Shown in pieces: positions 61,828-64,000 of a stretch of 64,000 bases of DNA. The translations under genes were made by a program, and so were the position numbers. The stretch lies in the NCBI GenBank assembly GCA_905182985.1, contig CAJJDN010000099.1, forward strand, positions 150,040 through 214,039, read 5' to 3'. This DNA comes from Paramecium sonneborni. Taxonomy: Eukaryota > Ciliophora > Oligohymenophorea > Peniculida > Parameciidae. Every line of letters begins with the position of its first letter. The first letter of the stretch is position 1. The notes under the pieces are model-generated. The model searched no databases. It had not been told where the DNA came from and saw nothing but the letters and a program-made list of their open reading frames with translations.

Positions 61828-64000
61828 TCATTCTATACATAAAAAGCAGTTTATTAATAATTGATTTTTTTATTTGTTTTGATATGCTGCGGTTTCTGTG
61901 TCCATTTTTATAATTTTTTTATTCAATAAATATTCTTTATGAACTAATTGTGATTAAGGATAATTAAAGTATAATTTTTTAAATTTATGATTTCGAACAA
62001 TTAAGTCTCCAACTGTAAAATGTAATAAAGGTATTTTCTCTTAAAATTTTGATTTAATTTAATCTAAAACTCTATTACGAGTAATATCTCCCCATTTATA
62101 TACTTAATCCTCTTATTCTTAGAGTAAACTAGCATCAAATTAAATTATATTTTTATTAAATTCTTCTTAAATTTTGGATAATTTGGATAATATTTACAAT
62201 TTATCTTGGTAAATTTCTTCTTTTGAATTAAAATAATTATATGCATATGTTAGATCAATAGATAAAATTGTAATAGGCTTTCTACTAATGACAACAGTTG
62301 AATCATTATAGAAAGAAGTACAAATATCAAAAATAACTTTAGAATCAAATTGTTTTGGGTTTTAGATTTGCTAAAAGATGAATAATATAGTTTCAACATC
62401 AGTTCCATATATGGGTAGTTTGTATTAAAATTGATCAGGAAGTATTTTTGGAAAAGTATTAGAGATATCAATAGAATCAAATATAAGTATTTTAGTAATT
62501 TTAAATTTACTAAAATCTCTTAATAATCTATTAAGCTTAATGCCTCCACATTCAACTTATTGAGATTATTATTTAGTGATGTAGATTGCATCATAAATGT
62601 AGCCATTATCTTATAAATATTTTTACCAAACTAAAGCAAAGGTCTAATTAGTAAATAGGATAACTATTAAATAAGCTTTTGAAAGTCTAAGAAAAATATA
62701 AAAATAAGTATATATTATACATTCTTAAGGTATTTTTGAGATCACTTCTTAAAGTGCAAGGACAATAAGGACTATCACATTATTCAATAACGCTACCAAT
62801 TGAAAAAGAATGGCATATTTTTAGATCAATTTTATGATCCCAGAAGCTTCTTTTTGATTGCAACAATAAATCTATCTAATCCATTGAAATTTAGTACTTT
62901 CAAAATTCAAAATAATAACTTTATCTAAATATTCTTCTCTATTATTAATATTCAGAAATATGCATTTAATCATTATTCCTTTTTATAATTCTTCATATTG
63001 TTTATTTAAATAACGTAATTGAATTGCATGTTCTAAGCTCTTTTGTTTCTTGAACATAGGTTTAGCTTTTAATTAACGACTTTATAATTTCATTCTAACT
63101 ACTTATTAAGTAGATGATAATTATGGCAGAATTTGTTATTCTTTTTATATAAGTTTGAGATTAGTTATATGTCGCTTATTTTCTCCTTTTTTATCAATTT
63201 ACTATATTTATTAATCTTCAATATTAGTATTATCAGATATGATTCTTCTTTAACTTGGTATTTATTAAACTGAAGTTGTAACAAAGACTTACTCTTCGGG
63301 TTCCGATTGTTTACTATCATATCTCATTTTATTTCTAGTCTCTAAAATGCTAAAATTAGCATTCTTAAAGACAAAATATCCACGCTAAATGTTTTATTTT
63401 AAATGAATATGTTTGGAAAAGTATAAGGAATTCGAGATGCCATTATTTTACATATTAATTTTATTATAAAATGTAAATGTTTCAATAAGGTTTTCTGAAT
63501 TATGATGAAAAGAAATCTTATCTTTGTTATTATTTTGATACTTAAGTAACCATTTATTAGATGAATGAATTCTTAGTACTTCCTGAATTTTTTAATGAAC
63601 TTAACCCACTTCCAACTCTTTTTAATTTTTATGTTTTTGGTGAATTTTAACAGGATGCTGCTATACTGTTCTTAAACTAAAACTCACCTTAACCTGCTCT
63701 ATCTGTTAAACATACAAAATTTTATGGAGCTTCCAATAAAGGAGTATTTAGATGAATTGGTTTACCTTCTGATTGATTCTTTTTATGCTTCGTTTATTTT
63801 ACTAAAAATAAAATAAATTTAAGTACATTATTTTTAATTTTATAGATTATCATTAATATTAATATTAATATTGATAATCTTATCTTAATTAGATGTATAT
63901 CTAATATGAATATTTGGTTATGTTGTTTTTCTATTAGTAGATGAACCAGCAGCTTTAATACTTTTTTAGCTTTATTATTATTATATTTAAGAATAGGCTG
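61828..64000 (-). CDS. Large protein, 3' part only; runs past the window edge; family unknown
   Basis: The last exon is open for at least 499 codons, from in-frame ATG 63327 (also 63453) to TGA 61828. Upstream exons continue to the window end: KPIHLNTPLLEAPQNFVCL, then a 27-nt intron (GTGAGTTTTA...TATAG), and before that a Gln/Ser-rich exon behind a 25-nt intron (GTACTTAAAT). Thus the start lies outside. The N-terminal part is disordered. From about 63060 there is a helical region (EHAIQLRYLNKQYEELQKGI), a hydrophobic stretch near 62700, and a folded C-terminal domain (NGYIYDAIYITKQQSQQVEC, then LLRDFSKFKITKILIFDSID and KVIFDICTSFYNDSTVVISR). I do not recognise the family. Confidence 0.7.

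Noticed and set aside
1..64000. Bacterial-type ribosome binding sites, operons, terminators and tRNA genes
   Set aside because: The organism is a ciliate; I searched by eye for tRNA-like GGTTCGAATCC arms and found none, and prokaryotic signals do not apply.

Overview
The window is macronuclear-type ciliate DNA, most likely Paramecium. Long, well-formed proteins can be read only if TAA and TAG are translated as Gln and TGA is the sole stop. Genes are packed with gaps of about 15 to 700 bp, and they are broken by miniature GT...AG introns, nearly all 20 to 37 nt, whose removal restores frame in gene after gene. Overall the DNA is very A+T-rich. I saw no rRNA, tRNA, transposon or CRISPR array. 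Gene models were made by hand translation, so starts and some introns are best estimates. Functional names come from motif recognition, not from a search.

Layout. 0.6-5.3 kb: a giant Glu-rich, tail-anchored protein (+) with two nested tandem arrays. 5.3-9.3 kb: small hypothetical genes on both strands. 9.4-11.9 kb: three minus-strand genes, a small membrane protein, an STPG/SHIPPO-repeat (ODF3-type) protein and a coiled-coil protein. 11.96-18.99 kb: one uninterrupted 2,340-residue reading frame with a MIDAS-like N-terminus. 19.0-21.8 kb: ribosomal protein uL13 (RPL13A), a weak PDK/BCKDK-like fragment, a small type I membrane protein and a Hub1/UBL5 protein with a long SR-rich N-terminal extension. 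21.8-25.7 kb: three minus-strand hypothetical genes, one TPR-like. 25.7-28.2 kb: a probable decayed membrane-protein gene, then a TMBIM/LFG (Bax-inhibitor-1-like) gene. 28.9-33.1 kb: a choline-transporter-like membrane protein (-) and an RBR E3 ligase with C-terminal membrane segments (+).

33.2-37.3 kb: two tandem MORN + IQ genes that both begin MGxCCGG. A 1,182-bp stretch between them is present twice, around a single N at 34982; this is almost certainly two overlapping contig ends left unmerged. 38.0-40.2 kb: a thioredoxin/PDI-like ER protein ending in KDEL. 40.3-45.2 kb: two adjacent lipid-transfer genes on the minus strand, a START-domain protein and an oxysterol-binding-protein relative (ORP). 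45.3-49.5 kb: a TTLL3/8-type tubulin-modifying ligase and a DSP-fold pseudophosphatase whose catalytic Cys is Ser. 49.8-55.3 kb: a cyclin-like ORF (+), then on the minus strand a coiled-coil protein, a BAH-PHD chromatin reader and a large B-box/coiled-coil protein. 55.6-61.2 kb: small genes and a cyclic-nucleotide-gated-type K+ channel. 61.8 kb to the edge: the C-terminal part of a large minus-strand gene that runs out of the window.

No operon logic is expected or seen. Several genes fit ciliary or cortical work (STPG protein, TTLL, MORN/IQ proteins, K+ channel). Others serve ER and membrane lipid handling (KDEL Trx protein, START, ORP, choline-transporter-like, TMBIM, RBR). A few sites show one-base slips at homopolymers; together with the unmerged overlap they point to assembly errors rather than widespread pseudogenes.
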